Assembly: GCA_947488765.1 (NCBI GenBank)
Contig: CANLAE010000015.1
Coordinates: 1 to 47,885 of the forward strand
DNA: 47,885 bases
Direction: 5' to 3'
Origin: Chitinophagaceae bacterium
GTDB taxonomy: Bacteria; Bacteroidota; Bacteroidia; Chitinophagales; Chitinophagaceae
This document shows positions 9,709 to 18,638 of the stretch, piece after piece; position 1 is the stretch's first letter; each line of letters opens with the position of its first letter. The notes under the pieces are model-generated. The model made no database searches. It was not told the origin of the DNA and saw only the letters and a program-made list of their open reading frames with translations. The position numbers were made by a program, and so were the translations under genes.

Positions 9709-10818
9709 ATGAAAAAATTATTTTTCTTTTCTTTAATCAGTATTGTTTTTATCAATACAGGCATTTATGCCCAGTTTGGTAAATTGAAAAAGACACAACC
9801 ACCTACTCAGGTGCCGTCTTCAACACAACCAGCTGGGACAACAGCACCTGGTAACACCGGTACTAAAACTACTACACAACCTACAGTTCCTGTAACAACA
9901 GGTGCACCTGGCAAAAATATTCAGGTAGTAACACCACAAAAAAGGTTTGATACGACTAGAGAAGTAGGAGGAAGAGAATATGGTGCTGAGGTAAAACCAA
10001 GTAGAAGACTGGGTTTTGCATATAAAAAAGAATCGGTAAATGATCGTAAGCCTTTATCTTACGATGATATTCGAGAAGATGATGCTACCTATAGTCAGTT
10101 TGTATGGCGTGAAATTGATGCAAGAGAAAAAATGAACCTTCATTTTATTTATTCAGCAAAAGAAGAAGGTGGAGACCAGCGTTTCTTTTCTATTTTGTTA
10201 AACGCAATCAAAAACGATAGTGTTATTGCTTTCGACGCAGTAGATGACAGATTTACAACGCCTCTATCTTATGATGATGTTATAGGAATGTCTTCGTCAA
10301 AATCAAACAAACTAGATACAGTATATCAAGAAAATCCCAACGACGAAAACATAAGAGATACTGTAGTTCAATGGAAAGAAAACATTAAAGCACCAAAAGC
10401 GGATTCGATTTATAAATTTAGAATTAAAGAACAATGGGTTTTTGATAAAGAGTCTAGTAGAATGTTGGTTAGGATTATTGGAATAGCTCCTATGGCACCC
10501 AATCCTTTACCTCCAGGTATGAAAAAACAGGTAGGTCCTACTACATACTACCCGATGTTCTGGTTATATTACCCAGATTTACGCCCTTCACTTGCGAAAA
10601 ACTTTGCTTATAATTCAAAAAATGCAGGAGGTAGACAAACTTGGGAAGAAATTTTTGAAGGTAGATTTTTTAGTAGTAATATTATAAAGTCTAGCTTTAA
10701 TAATTCTAAAGACAGAACATTGGCACAGTTAATTAAAGATCCTTTATTTCAGTTATTGGAAGGAGAAAATATAAAAGAAAAACTGTTCAATTACGAACAG
10801 GACTTATGGTCATACTAA
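9709..10818 (+). CDS. gldN: T9SS/gliding ring protein GldN (PorN)
   Basis: GldN assembles with GldK into the periplasmic ring of the T9SS. The chosen ATG at 9709 starts a clear signal peptide (MKKLFFFSLISIVFINTGIYAQ); an earlier in-frame start at 9655 would overlap gldM and bury the signal. After cleavage comes a Pro/Thr-rich, low-complexity linker (about residues 25-75, many TQPTVP/TTGAPG units). Next is the conserved GldN domain: LSYDDIREDDATYSQFVWREIDAREKMN in pieces, KFRIKEQWVFDKESSRM, and YYPMFWLYYPDLRPSLAKN. At 369 residues it is somewhat longer than many homologues because of the linker. A strong terminator follows directly. Confidence 0.95.
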   Translation: MKKLFFFSLISIVFINTGIYAQFGKLKKTQPPTQVPSSTQPAGTTAPGNTGTKTTTQPTVPVTTGAPGKNIQVVTPQKRFDTTREVGGREYGAEVKPSRRLGFAYKKESVNDRKPLSYDDIREDDATYSQFVWREIDAREKMNLHFIYSAKEEGGDQRFFSILLNAIKNDSVIAFDAVDDRFTTPLSYDDVIGMSSSKSNKLDTVYQENPNDENIRDTVVQWKENIKAPKADSIYKFRIKEQWVFDKESSRMLVRIIGIAPMAPNPLPPGMKKQVGPTTYYPMFWLYYPDLRPSLAKNFAYNSKNAGGRQTWEEIFEGRFFSSNIIKSSFNNSKDRTLAQLIKDPLFQLLEGENIKEKLFNYEQDLWSY

Positions 10819-10821
10819 ATT

Positions 10822-10851
10822 AAAAAAGGAGTTCATTTGAACTCCTTTTTT
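10822..10851. terminator. Bidirectional terminator after gldN
   Basis: GGAGTTC/GAACTCC stem with ATTT loop, flanked by A6 on the left and T6 on the right, so it works on both strands. It ends the gldKLMN mRNA four bases after the gldN stop. It could also stop read-through of the minus-strand acyl-CoA dehydrogenase gene, whose stop is about 100 bases away. Confidence 0.92.
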
Positions 10852-10948
10852 AATACAATAAAATCAACTTGATTAAAATTGATAAATAAACAATTCATTG
10901 TTTAATGCAGAAAAACTTGATCATTATTAATAGCGACATTAAATTTTG

Positions 10949-12088
10949 TTATTGTAAAACTTCCCTTGCAATTACTATTTTTTGTATCTCAGATGTGCCT
11001 TCGCCAATAGTACATAGCTTAGCATCCCTGTAAAATTTTTCTACCGGAAAATCTTTGGTGTAGCCATAGCCTCCAAATATTTGTATGGCATCAGTTGCAA
11101 TTTTTACAGCGATTTCACTGGAGTAATATTTTGCCATTGCTCCAGATTTTGTAACCTTCTCATGCGATTCTTTCAATGCACAACTTTGCCATACCAACAA
11201 ATCAGCAGCCATTATTTCGGTTGCCATATCTGCCAGTTTAAAACTGATTCCCTGAAAGTTTGCAATAGGCTGATCAAACTGATAACGCTCTTTTGCATAT
11301 TGCAACGCTGCTTCATAAGCTCCTTTTGCTATTCCAATACTTAATGCGGCAATAGATATTCTTCCACCGTCCAATATTTTCATGGCTTGTTTAAAACCAT
11401 CTCCAACAGCACCCATTCGTTGTGTATCACTAATACGACAGTTTTCAAATATCATTTCGCAAGTTTCACTTGCACGCATGCCCAACTTATTTTCTTTTTT
11501 CCCTGCACTAAAGCCTGAAGTTCCTCGTTCAATAATAAATGCAGTTGCATTATTACTTGTTCTTGGTTCACCCGTTCGGCAAATTACTACCGCAATATCT
11601 CCACTATTGCCATGTGTAATCCAGCTTTTTGTACCATTGACAATCCAATCATTACCGTCTTTTATAGCAGTTGTTTTCATATTACCTGCGTCACTACCGG
11701 TATTGGGTTCTGTTAATCCCCATGCGCCAATATGCTCTGCAGTAGCCAATTTGGGAAGATATTGTTGCTTCTGCATTTCATTGCCAAAGGTTAAAATATG
11801 ATTGGTACAAAGTGAATTGTGAGCTGCTAAACTCAATCCGATAGAGCCACAAACTTTTGAAATTTCTTGTATAATTGCATTGTATTCAAAATAGCTCAAA
11901 CCTGCACCACCATATACTTCCGGTACAAGTACTCCCATCATTCCTAATTTACCCAATTCCTTAAAAATAGCAATCGGAAATTCCTGTGATTCATCCCAAG
12001 CCATTAGGTAAGGTTTAATATGTTGAATCGCAAAATCTTTGGCTGATTGTGCTACTTGTTGGGTAAGTTCTGAAGGTTGAAAATTCAT
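10949..12088 (-). CDS. Acyl-CoA dehydrogenase
   Basis: FAD-dependent alpha,beta-dehydrogenation of an acyl-CoA, in fatty-acid or branched-chain amino-acid breakdown. All three family regions are present: the N-terminal helical domain, the beta domain with AWGLTEPNTGSDAG and WIVNGTKSWITHG, and the C-terminal helical domain with QIFGGYGYTKDFPVE. The C-terminal EGTSEIQ contains E363, at the position of the catalytic base of short-chain and medium-chain enzymes. At 379 residues it has the standard length for short-chain or branched-chain types. No electron-transfer flavoprotein genes are adjacent, and the gene appears monocistronic. Chain-length specificity cannot be read from the sequence here. 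Confidence 0.93.
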   Translation of the reverse strand: MNFQPSELTQQVAQSAKDFAIQHIKPYLMAWDESQEFPIAIFKELGKLGMMGVLVPEVYGGAGLSYFEYNAIIQEISKVCGSIGLSLAAHNSLCTNHILTFGNEMQKQQYLPKLATAEHIGAWGLTEPNTGSDAGNMKTTAIKDGNDWIVNGTKSWITHGNSGDIAVVICRTGEPRTSNNATAFIIERGTSGFSAGKKENKLGMRASETCEMIFENCRISDTQRMGAVGDGFKQAMKILDGGRISIAALSIGIAKGAYEAALQYAKERYQFDQPIANFQGISFKLADMATEIMAADLLVWQSCALKESHEKVTKSGAMAKYYSSEIAVKIATDAIQIFGGYGYTKDFPVEKFYRDAKLCTIGEGTSEIQKIVIAREVLQ

Positions 12089-12199
12089 AGATAAAAATTT
12101 AATGCATTAGTTGAAATAGAAGAAGGCAATGCAAAATCGAATCTCAAAACTAACGATTGTTAGTGTTAAAATACAATTTAAATTCTAAATCCAAAATAA

Positions 12200-13129
12200 T
12201 TAATCAATTGTTAAGTAAGGAGTAATCTTTTGAAGCACTTCATCGGTAATGAATACAATGTTTTTAAGCTCATTTACAGATTTGTAATTACCGTGTTGCG
12301 AACGATAAATAGTAATTGCTTTAGAAAGTCTTTTATCTATATAAGGATGTGCGTTGAGTTCAAAATCAGAAGCTGAATTAATGTTTAATTTTTTAATTGT
12401 TATAGGTAATACATGTACAAGAGGTAAAATACTTTGAAAGATGCTGTCTGTCATTCCATAAGTTTCTTTAACCTGTTGCATGTTTAAAAATCCACCCAAT
12501 TTTTCTCTGAAGTTCACAATTTTATAAGGCAAACTATTACCAATCCCAGGAAGTTTTTTTAAGTCATAAGGAGAAGCAGTATTTGCATTGAGCAATCCAA
12601 CTGTTTTTTCTGTTGGGGCTTTATAAGCATTGCTGCCATTGAATTTAGCAGCGGTATAATTATTTTCAATTCTTACAAAAGGAATAATTCTGTCGGCATC
12701 ATTTTTTCTTAAACTCCATATTTTTCTGATGTCTTCGGGATTACGAAATTTTCCACCTTTGCTTACATATTTTAAAATTGTAGTAGCTGTTTTTTCACTG
12801 ACTCCCAAACGCATCCAACCTCTAATTTCCAATGTATTGGGATCAAAATAAAATAGTTTTGTAGAAGTAGCAACCGGATTGTCATTATTTTGAAATTGCT
12901 TATAATTATTATCAACAAATGTTTTTGGTCTGAATTTTTCCGTTGAATCAATTGCTTTTCGGAGTAGATTTATTTTTTTATTGCTATCAGCATCTACCAA
13001 TATTTTTTTTCGTTTTTTTGGAAAAAAATGAGGTAACATCAAAAAAATTACAATGATGATTGCAACAATGATTGCTGCAATTCTTTCTTTTTTAGAGAAA
13101 GTAAAATAGTCTTCAATTATTTTTTTCAT
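12200..13129 (-). CDS. Membrane-anchored helix-hairpin-helix (ComEA-like) protein
   Basis: Probably a DNA-binding protein tethered to the inner membrane, as ComEA is in DNA uptake; the role here is unproven. After a short N-terminus with the YFTFSKKER motif common to Bacteroidota homologues there is one transmembrane helix (about residues 16-34). A charged spacer follows, then three HhH units: FDPNTLEIRGWMRLGVSEKTA, LLNANTASPYDLKKLPGIGN and NINSASDFELNAHPYI (quoted in part). The middle one has the clearest L-P-G-I-G hairpin. An earlier TTG codon at 13135 is possible, but the ATG at 13129 is preferred. The upstream metallo-hydrolase gene ends 33 bases away and the two may be co-transcribed. 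Confidence 0.85.
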   Translation of the reverse strand: MKKIIEDYFTFSKKERIAAIIVAIIIVIFLMLPHFFPKKRKKILVDADSNKKINLLRKAIDSTEKFRPKTFVDNNYKQFQNNDNPVATSTKLFYFDPNTLEIRGWMRLGVSEKTATTILKYVSKGGKFRNPEDIRKIWSLRKNDADRIIPFVRIENNYTAAKFNGSNAYKAPTEKTVGLLNANTASPYDLKKLPGIGNSLPYKIVNFREKLGGFLNMQQVKETYGMTDSIFQSILPLVHVLPITIKKLNINSASDFELNAHPYIDKRLSKAITIYRSQHGNYKSVNELKNIVFITDEVLQKITPYLTID

Positions 13130-13162
13130 AGCCAAACTTTATAGAAATTGCTGGCTAATTAA

Positions 13163-13939
13163 TTATGCGCTGATTGATAATCCGTCGTATGCCAATTGGA
13201 TATTGTGGGGCAACTCCTTGTTGATAGCATCATGCAAACCCAACTGATGACTGATATGTGTAAAATAAGCTTCGGGTACTGCTAGTTCATTAACCAAATC
13301 GATAGCTTCCTGTAATGTAAAATGCGAAACATGTTTTTCTTTCCGCAAAGCATTAACAACAACGATTTTACTGCCCTTTATCTTTTCTTTTTCTTCTGCA
13401 TCAATTTTATTTGCATCTGTAATATAAGTAAAATTTCCAAACCGAAAAGCTAATACTGGCATTTTAGCGTGATGAACATGTATTGGTGTTATGGAAATAT
13501 CTCCAATCATGAAACTTGTATCATAAATTGGATAAATTTTTAAATCGGGTACACCCGGATATTTATTTTGTGCAAATGCATAATAATAATCTCTTCGTAA
13601 TGCTTCTTCAGTAATTGCATTAGCATACAATGGCATGATTTGATGGTTGAAATAAGTAAATGCTTTAACATCATCTAACCCTGCAATATGATCTTTATGT
13701 GGATGCGTAAAAATAATTGCATCAATATTTTTTGTTTTTGTACGAAGCATTTGATAACGGAAATCGGGTGTGGTATCCACTACAATTGTTGTGGTTGATG
13801 ATTGAACCATGATGCTGCTGCGCAAACGGTTGTTTTTTGAATCGGTAGATACACAAACATTACAATCACAGGCAATCATAGGAACACCGCTGCTCGTGCC
13901 TGTGCCTAAAAAGGTTATGGTTAAAGGGGTTTGTTTCAC
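13163..13939 (-). CDS. PhnP-like MBL-fold metallo-hydrolase
   Basis: A cytoplasmic metallo-beta-lactamase-fold phosphodiesterase-type enzyme. The N-terminus FLGTGTSSGVP followed by a Cys cluster (CDCNVC, residues 24-29) is typical of PhnP and related cyclic-phosphate phosphodiesterases. The metal site THPHKDH has H79, H81, D83 and H84. Later ligands include HVHHAK, YITDANK and THISHQLG. Length 258 residues. The start is a GTG codon at 13939, since no ATG lies before the conserved GTGTSSG motif. No other phosphonate-degradation (phn) genes are nearby, so a C-P lyase role is not supported. RNase Z is less likely because of the Cys cluster. Confidence 0.88.
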   Translation of the reverse strand: MKQTPLTITFLGTGTSSGVPMIACDCNVCVSTDSKNNRLRSSIMVQSSTTTIVVDTTPDFRYQMLRTKTKNIDAIIFTHPHKDHIAGLDDVKAFTYFNHQIMPLYANAITEEALRRDYYYAFAQNKYPGVPDLKIYPIYDTSFMIGDISITPIHVHHAKMPVLAFRFGNFTYITDANKIDAEEKEKIKGSKIVVVNALRKEKHVSHFTLQEAIDLVNELAVPEAYFTHISHQLGLHDAINKELPHNIQLAYDGLSISA

Positions 13940-13986
13940 AATAGTAAAACTACAGAATAATAGTTATTGCGGAAAATAAAAGGAAA

Positions 13987-14259
13987 CTATGCAGTTAACA
14001 ATCGATCAGACAAAACCTGATTGTACAATTTTTGACTTTCTAATGTCAACTTATCAAACTCAACATTCAATTGTGGAATTAATTCTAATAAAATATTGAT
14101 ACGACCTTCAATCTGAAGAAATTTATTCAATACCACAACTTTCTTTGCTTCCAATAAACACCAGCCACTTTGAAAAGTACCTCTTTCATAACGAACGGTA
14201 TATAAACTTTCGCCCAAAATATCCTCTAATTTATTTAAAGTAGTTTGATTGTACTTCAT
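13987..14259 (-). CDS. Small conserved-looking protein of unknown function (90 aa)
   Basis: I do not recognise a named family. The sequence is well mixed and looks coding, with an ATG start. The N-terminal half reads KLEDILGESLYTVRYERG then GWCLLEAKKVVVLNKFLQ, suggesting an alpha-beta-beta start. The C-terminal half is mainly helical (LLELIPQLNVEFDKLTLESQ). There is no signal peptide or membrane helix, so it should be cytoplasmic. It lies 47 bases upstream of the PhnP-like hydrolase gene on the same strand and may be its operon partner. Small proteins of this form occur in other Bacteroidota by my recollection. Confidence 0.7.
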   Translation of the reverse strand: MKYNQTTLNKLEDILGESLYTVRYERGTFQSGWCLLEAKKVVVLNKFLQIEGRINILLELIPQLNVEFDKLTLESQKLYNQVLSDRLLTA

Positions 14260-14436
14260 GCCGTATTTGGTAACAATTTTATTTGTTGATCAAATTTACT
14301 TCTAAGTTTCACCCAACGCATTTTGTTTTATCCACAGCAATGGAATAAGATTATTATTTTAATAAAAAGAACTAAATAAGTAATTGATATTTTAATAATT
14401 ACACAATCAAATAAAAGAAAAATGATAAGTTAAAAT

Positions 14437-14850
14437 TTAAGAAAGAAAGAATTTTTTCGTCTCAGAATCAGGAACAATGCATATTTCCCTTTTGCCAAAC
14501 CAACGGTATCTATTTTTTGCAATCCATTTGTAAACTGCATTTCTGATAAATGGCGGAACAATTATAAATACTGATAAAATAGAAATTGGAAATGCCAGGT
14601 GCTTTGCAATTTTTAAAACAGCTGTAGAGAAAAAATATACTTCATCAGCTTCAATTAACACAATAGAATCGGAGTAGCTATGTATGTTGTATTTCGCCAA
14701 TAATTCTTTGGCTAATTCACTTTGAAGCGTTGCAAATCGTAAATTTTTATTTTTATTCCATTTAATAGAAAAATTAACGGCATTGTTGCAGTAGTTGCAA
14801 ATACCATCAAATAAAATAATAGGATGTTTTATTGTATCTAATTCAACCAT
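14437..14850 (-). CDS. DCC family thiol-disulfide oxidoreductase (DUF393)
   Basis: A small thioredoxin-like protein of the DCC family, named for its conserved D-x-x-C-x-x-C start, seen here as LFDGICNYC. The FATLQSE and SDSIVLIE segments and a hydrophobic stretch (AFPISILSVFIIVPPFIRNAVYKW, cited only as position about 95-118) follow, as in typical members. The ATG at 14850 puts the DCC motif near the N-terminus as usual; the ATG at 14874 would add eight residues. porX ends just upstream on the same strand (12-36 bases), so the two are very likely co-transcribed. The substrate is unknown. Confidence 0.88.
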   Translation of the reverse strand: MVELDTIKHPIILFDGICNYCNNAVNFSIKWNKNKNLRFATLQSELAKELLAKYNIHSYSDSIVLIEADEVYFFSTAVLKIAKHLAFPISILSVFIIVPPFIRNAVYKWIAKNRYRWFGKREICIVPDSETKKFFLS

Positions 14851-14886
14851 ATTTGTAAAGCTACATTTAAGCATCCAACAATTAGC

Positions 14887-16449
14887 TTAAGAATTTTTGC
14901 TAACCATTCTTATAACCGGAATAATCATTTCTTCTAAACTAACACCACCATGCTGAAAAGTATTCCGATAATAATTTACATAATGATTATAATTATTGGG
15001 GTAACATAAAAACCCATCTTCTTTTGCAAAAATAAAAGCAGAATTTACATTGGGTACGGGCAAACCTGCTTCACGTGGGTCTTTGAAAGCAAGTACTTCT
15101 TTTGCTTCATAATTTAAGTTACGGCCATGTTTATACCTTAAATTAGTAGTAGTTTGTTTGTCACCGATTACTTTGTAAGGTGATTTTACTCTCACTGTTC
15201 CATGATCAGTTGCAACAATTAAATTAATTTTTTTATCAGCAATTTTTTTCAATGCCTGATGAAGTGCACTATGTTCGAACCAGCTTTTAGTAACGCTTCT
15301 GTAACTTTTTTCATCGCCAGCTAATTCTTTCAACACTTCCATCTCGGTACGGGCATGACTTAACATATCAACGAAGTTGTACACAATAATGTTTAAATCA
15401 TTACCTAGCATATTGTGTATATTATTCACTAAATGTTGTCCGTCGTGATGGTGTAATACTTTCGTATAACTAATTTTTAAATCATCCTTTTTTAAGCGCT
15501 TTAATTGAGCTCTGAAAAAATGTTCTTCAAACAAATTTTTACCACCCTCTTCTTCATCATTTTTCCATTGAATTGGAAATTGTTTTTCAATTTCTATTGG
15601 CATCAATCCGCTGAAAATAGCGTTTCTGCTGTATTGTGTGGCAGTTGGTAAAATGGAATAAAAAGTTTCTTCTTCCAATATTCTAAAACTTTCTGCAAAA
15701 ATAGGTTGAATGGTTTTCCATTGGTCGTAACGCAAATTATCTATTAAAATAAAAAATGTAGGGATTCCTGTTTCAACGTGTGGCAATACTTTATATTGTA
15801 ATAAATTATGGCTCATGATGGGTGCATCAGGAGATTTTGGATTTACCCATTTAGCATAATTTCTGCTTACAAATTTGAAGAATTCAGTATTGGCTTCTGC
15901 CTTTTGGCTTGCAAGTATTTCTTGCATTTCGGGGCTGTCACTTTTTTCCATTTCTAATTCCCAATACACCAATTTTTTATAAATATCCATCCAGTCTGTG
16001 TAATTAGGATTATCGTTCAAAGCCATAAATAAATCCCTGAATTGTTGCTGATAATTGGTTGTTGTTTTTTCAGCAACCAATCTTTTATTGTCTATAATTT
16101 TCTTAAGACTTAATAATACTTGATTGGGATTTACAGGCTTCAATAAATAATCTGTGATCTGACTGCCAATTGCATCCTCCATCAAAGTTTCCGTTTCGTT
16201 TTTGGTAATCATTACAATTGGTAACTGCTGGTTAATTTCTTTCATTTTAGCCAACGTTTCTAAGCCTGTAATGCCCGGCATACTTTCATCTAACAGTACA
16301 ACATCTACAATATTTTCTTTGATATAATCTATTGCATCATAACCGTTGGTTAATGTAGTTACATCATAACCCTTACTCTCTAAAAATAATTTTTGACTTT
16401 GTAAACTTTCAATTTCATCATCTACCCAAACAATCTTAGCTGTGTTCAT
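14887..16449 (-). CDS. porX: PorX: response regulator with PglZ/alkaline-phosphatase-fold effector domain
   Basis: PorX is the response regulator that controls T9SS gene expression and function in Bacteroidota, partnered by the histidine kinase PorY and acting with SigP. The receiver domain is residues 1-120, with acidic pair D10/D11, phospho-acceptor D54 (VVLLDESMPG), T82 and K104 (LLKPVNP). A helical linker leads to a PglZ domain of the alkaline phosphatase superfamily from about residue 225. That domain has a metal-ligand Asp in LIDNLRYDQW (D237), nucleophile-position T271 in PTATQYSR, and metal ligands in VATDHGT and KHGRN. All key residues are present. At 520 residues it is full length. 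porY is not in this window, which is common. A DCC gene follows closely. Confidence 0.95.
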   Translation of the reverse strand: MNTAKIVWVDDEIESLQSQKLFLESKGYDVTTLTNGYDAIDYIKENIVDVVLLDESMPGITGLETLAKMKEINQQLPIVMITKNETETLMEDAIGSQITDYLLKPVNPNQVLLSLKKIIDNKRLVAEKTTTNYQQQFRDLFMALNDNPNYTDWMDIYKKLVYWELEMEKSDSPEMQEILASQKAEANTEFFKFVSRNYAKWVNPKSPDAPIMSHNLLQYKVLPHVETGIPTFFILIDNLRYDQWKTIQPIFAESFRILEEETFYSILPTATQYSRNAIFSGLMPIEIEKQFPIQWKNDEEEGGKNLFEEHFFRAQLKRLKKDDLKISYTKVLHHHDGQHLVNNIHNMLGNDLNIIVYNFVDMLSHARTEMEVLKELAGDEKSYRSVTKSWFEHSALHQALKKIADKKINLIVATDHGTVRVKSPYKVIGDKQTTTNLRYKHGRNLNYEAKEVLAFKDPREAGLPVPNVNSAFIFAKEDGFLCYPNNYNHYVNYYRNTFQHGGVSLEEMIIPVIRMVSKNS

Positions 16450-16453
16450 ATCA

Positions 16454-16482
16454 CAAATTTATGTAGTAATTTTTTGTTCAAA
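16454..16482 (-). promoter_or_regulatory. Candidate porX promoter with an almost leaderless start
   Basis: On the minus strand TAAATTTG (16461-16454) matches TAnnTTTG, with TTTG (16482-16479) 17 bases upstream as a -33 candidate. The -7 box ends only four bases before the porX ATG, so transcription would begin at or within a base or two of the start codon, giving a leaderless or nearly leaderless mRNA. Confidence 0.5.
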
Positions 16483-16666
16483 ATTCAACATAAAACTTAA
16501 GGAATTATTTTTATGTTGTTACTAATTAAATAATAAAAATGTAGAATTTGAAATCAAATATGCAGTATTAAAATTGTGATGTTCAAATATATTATATCTG
16601 ATATTAAAAAAAGGCAATTGATTTTTTGTTTAACAATTTATTTTACAGTGTTTTGAATCACTTTAT

Positions 16667-18571
16667 TTATCCCAATTCAATATATCCCAATTCATTAACT
16701 ACTATTTTTCTTTCTGATTGCAAAAACTGAAATACTTTCCAAAATTTATCTTGTTTAATTCCTCTCGAAGCTTGCAATAACTCTTTTACTGTAAATATAT
16801 TATTTGTAATAAAATCCAACAGAGCAGATTCAATTTTTTTAAACTCAGCTTCATCTAAAATACTTGTTTTTAATTGCAAACAATTATCGCATATACCACA
16901 AGATTTTACTGATTCATCTCCAAAATAGGCTGATATGTATTGGCTTCTGCATCGATGCTGCAAAGTCATATATCTATGCATAATTGATATTCGCTCTTGA
17001 TACAATTTTTTTCGTTCACTATAATCTGCTGTGTTAAATGCCAGATGTTTCGCGGAAGCTCTGTTGTAAATAAAATAAACTTGTGGTGTTTCTTTTTGAG
17101 GCAAATATTCTATGATGCCATAATGCTGTAATGCCTTTAAATCTGCATATACTTTTTCGTAAGGCAAGTGCGCAATTTTGGCAATTAATTTTTCATTTAT
17201 AGAAACTCTGTTTTCATAAATACCTTCATAACTTCTCAATAATGTTTTCATAACAACATCAACAGAAGGGTAAGTGTTTTCAACATTATTGATAATCGTA
17301 TTATCTACTACAAACTGTATTTGAGAAGGTAAAAAAATACTTTCTGTAAAAGATAAGTGTCCTTCTTTTTCTAATATTTTTAATACAGTGATGATGAGGT
17401 GTACATCAAGGTTAAAATTTTTACTAAATGCAATGATATCAAAATCATAATAATTTCCCTGACCAAGCCCAACAGGTATTTGAAGATAGTCTGCAATTGC
17501 CTGATATACGTGCTTAATGACCTCAAGTGGGGGAAATTTTTCATTTGGCAAATTCAATAATTGTTGTTCATCTTTATGTTGAAATAATAAAACTGCGTAA
17601 GCCATACTTCCATCTCTTCCTACTCTTCCTGCTTCCTGATAATAGTTCTCCAAACAATCGGGATTGTTGTAATGTATAACTGTTTTTACATCGGGTTTAT
17701 CAATTCCCATTCCAAATGCATTGGTACAAACTATTACTTGAATTTTATTTTGTAGCCAGTCATTTTGTTTAATACTTCGTTCGTCTTGTGTAAGACCTGC
17801 GTGATAAAAATCTGCATTAATATTTTCGAGTTGCAACAGTTGCGCTACTTGTTTTGTTTCTTTTCTACTACTACAATAAATAATGCTGCTTCCACGTACA
17901 TTTTTAAGAATAGTAAGTACCTTATTAATCTTGCTATCTACTTTAAAAACAGAATAAGAAACATGCAATTTTTCATACGACTGACGAAAAACAGAGGGTT
18001 GTTTTAATTTTAATTTTTTAACAATATCATTTTGTACCAAAGGTGTTGCAGATGCTGTTAATGCAATGATTGTAACATCATTCAATACCTCTCTTAACTG
18101 TGCAATTCGTAAATATGGTGGACGAAAATCATAACCCCATTGGCTAATACAATGTGCTTCATCTACTGCTATCAAACTAATATTCAAATCAGTTAAAAAA
18201 TCCTGAAAGACAGCTGTTTCAATTCTTTCAGGAGATACATATAAAAATTTATATTGCCCTGATACCGCTTTCTGCAAAATATTTTTTACTTCAAAATAGG
18301 TTAGCCCACTATACAATGCTGCAGCTGGAATATTTTTTTTCGATAAATTTTCTACCTGATCTTTCATTAAAGCAATCAACGGAGAAACTACCAAACACAT
18401 CCCATCTTTGAATAAAGCAGGGATTTGAAAACAGATTGATTTTCCTCCACCGGTAGGTAATAATGCAAGTGTATCATTCCCATCTAAAACAGATTGAATA
18501 ATTTTTTCCTGTTCACCTCTGAAAGAAGCATGACCCCAATATTGTTGCAGTATTTGTTGCGGTTTGACCAT
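16667..18571 (-). CDS. RecQ-family ATP-dependent DNA helicase
   Basis: A 3'-5' superfamily 2 DNA helicase acting in recombination and fork repair. Motifs in order: FRGEQEKII (motif 0), TGGGKS Walker A (residues 40-45 from the ATG), DEAHCISQWGYDFRP (DEAH plus the RecQ aromatic-rich loop), ALTASAT, the helicase C part with QEAGRVGRDG, and a RecQ zinc-binding region with CRSQYISAYFGDE and CGICDNC. The C-terminus after the winged-helix region is short, and no HRDC domain is evident. A GTG at 18574 immediately precedes the ATG used here. Bacteroidota usually carry more than one RecQ; this shorter form may be the second copy, so I leave the symbol empty. Confidence 0.92.
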   Translation of the reverse strand: MVKPQQILQQYWGHASFRGEQEKIIQSVLDGNDTLALLPTGGGKSICFQIPALFKDGMCLVVSPLIALMKDQVENLSKKNIPAAALYSGLTYFEVKNILQKAVSGQYKFLYVSPERIETAVFQDFLTDLNISLIAVDEAHCISQWGYDFRPPYLRIAQLREVLNDVTIIALTASATPLVQNDIVKKLKLKQPSVFRQSYEKLHVSYSVFKVDSKINKVLTILKNVRGSSIIYCSSRKETKQVAQLLQLENINADFYHAGLTQDERSIKQNDWLQNKIQVIVCTNAFGMGIDKPDVKTVIHYNNPDCLENYYQEAGRVGRDGSMAYAVLLFQHKDEQQLLNLPNEKFPPLEVIKHVYQAIADYLQIPVGLGQGNYYDFDIIAFSKNFNLDVHLIITVLKILEKEGHLSFTESIFLPSQIQFVVDNTIINNVENTYPSVDVVMKTLLRSYEGIYENRVSINEKLIAKIAHLPYEKVYADLKALQHYGIIEYLPQKETPQVYFIYNRASAKHLAFNTADYSERKKLYQERISIMHRYMTLQHRCRSQYISAYFGDESVKSCGICDNCLQLKTSILDEAEFKKIESALLDFITNNIFTVKELLQASRGIKQDKFWKVFQFLQSERKIVVNELGYIELG

Positions 18572-18638
18572 CACTTCACAAGATAACCACGTTTATTTCG
18601 AATTGGCATTTTTAAAAAGATTTTTATTGAAAAATCAA

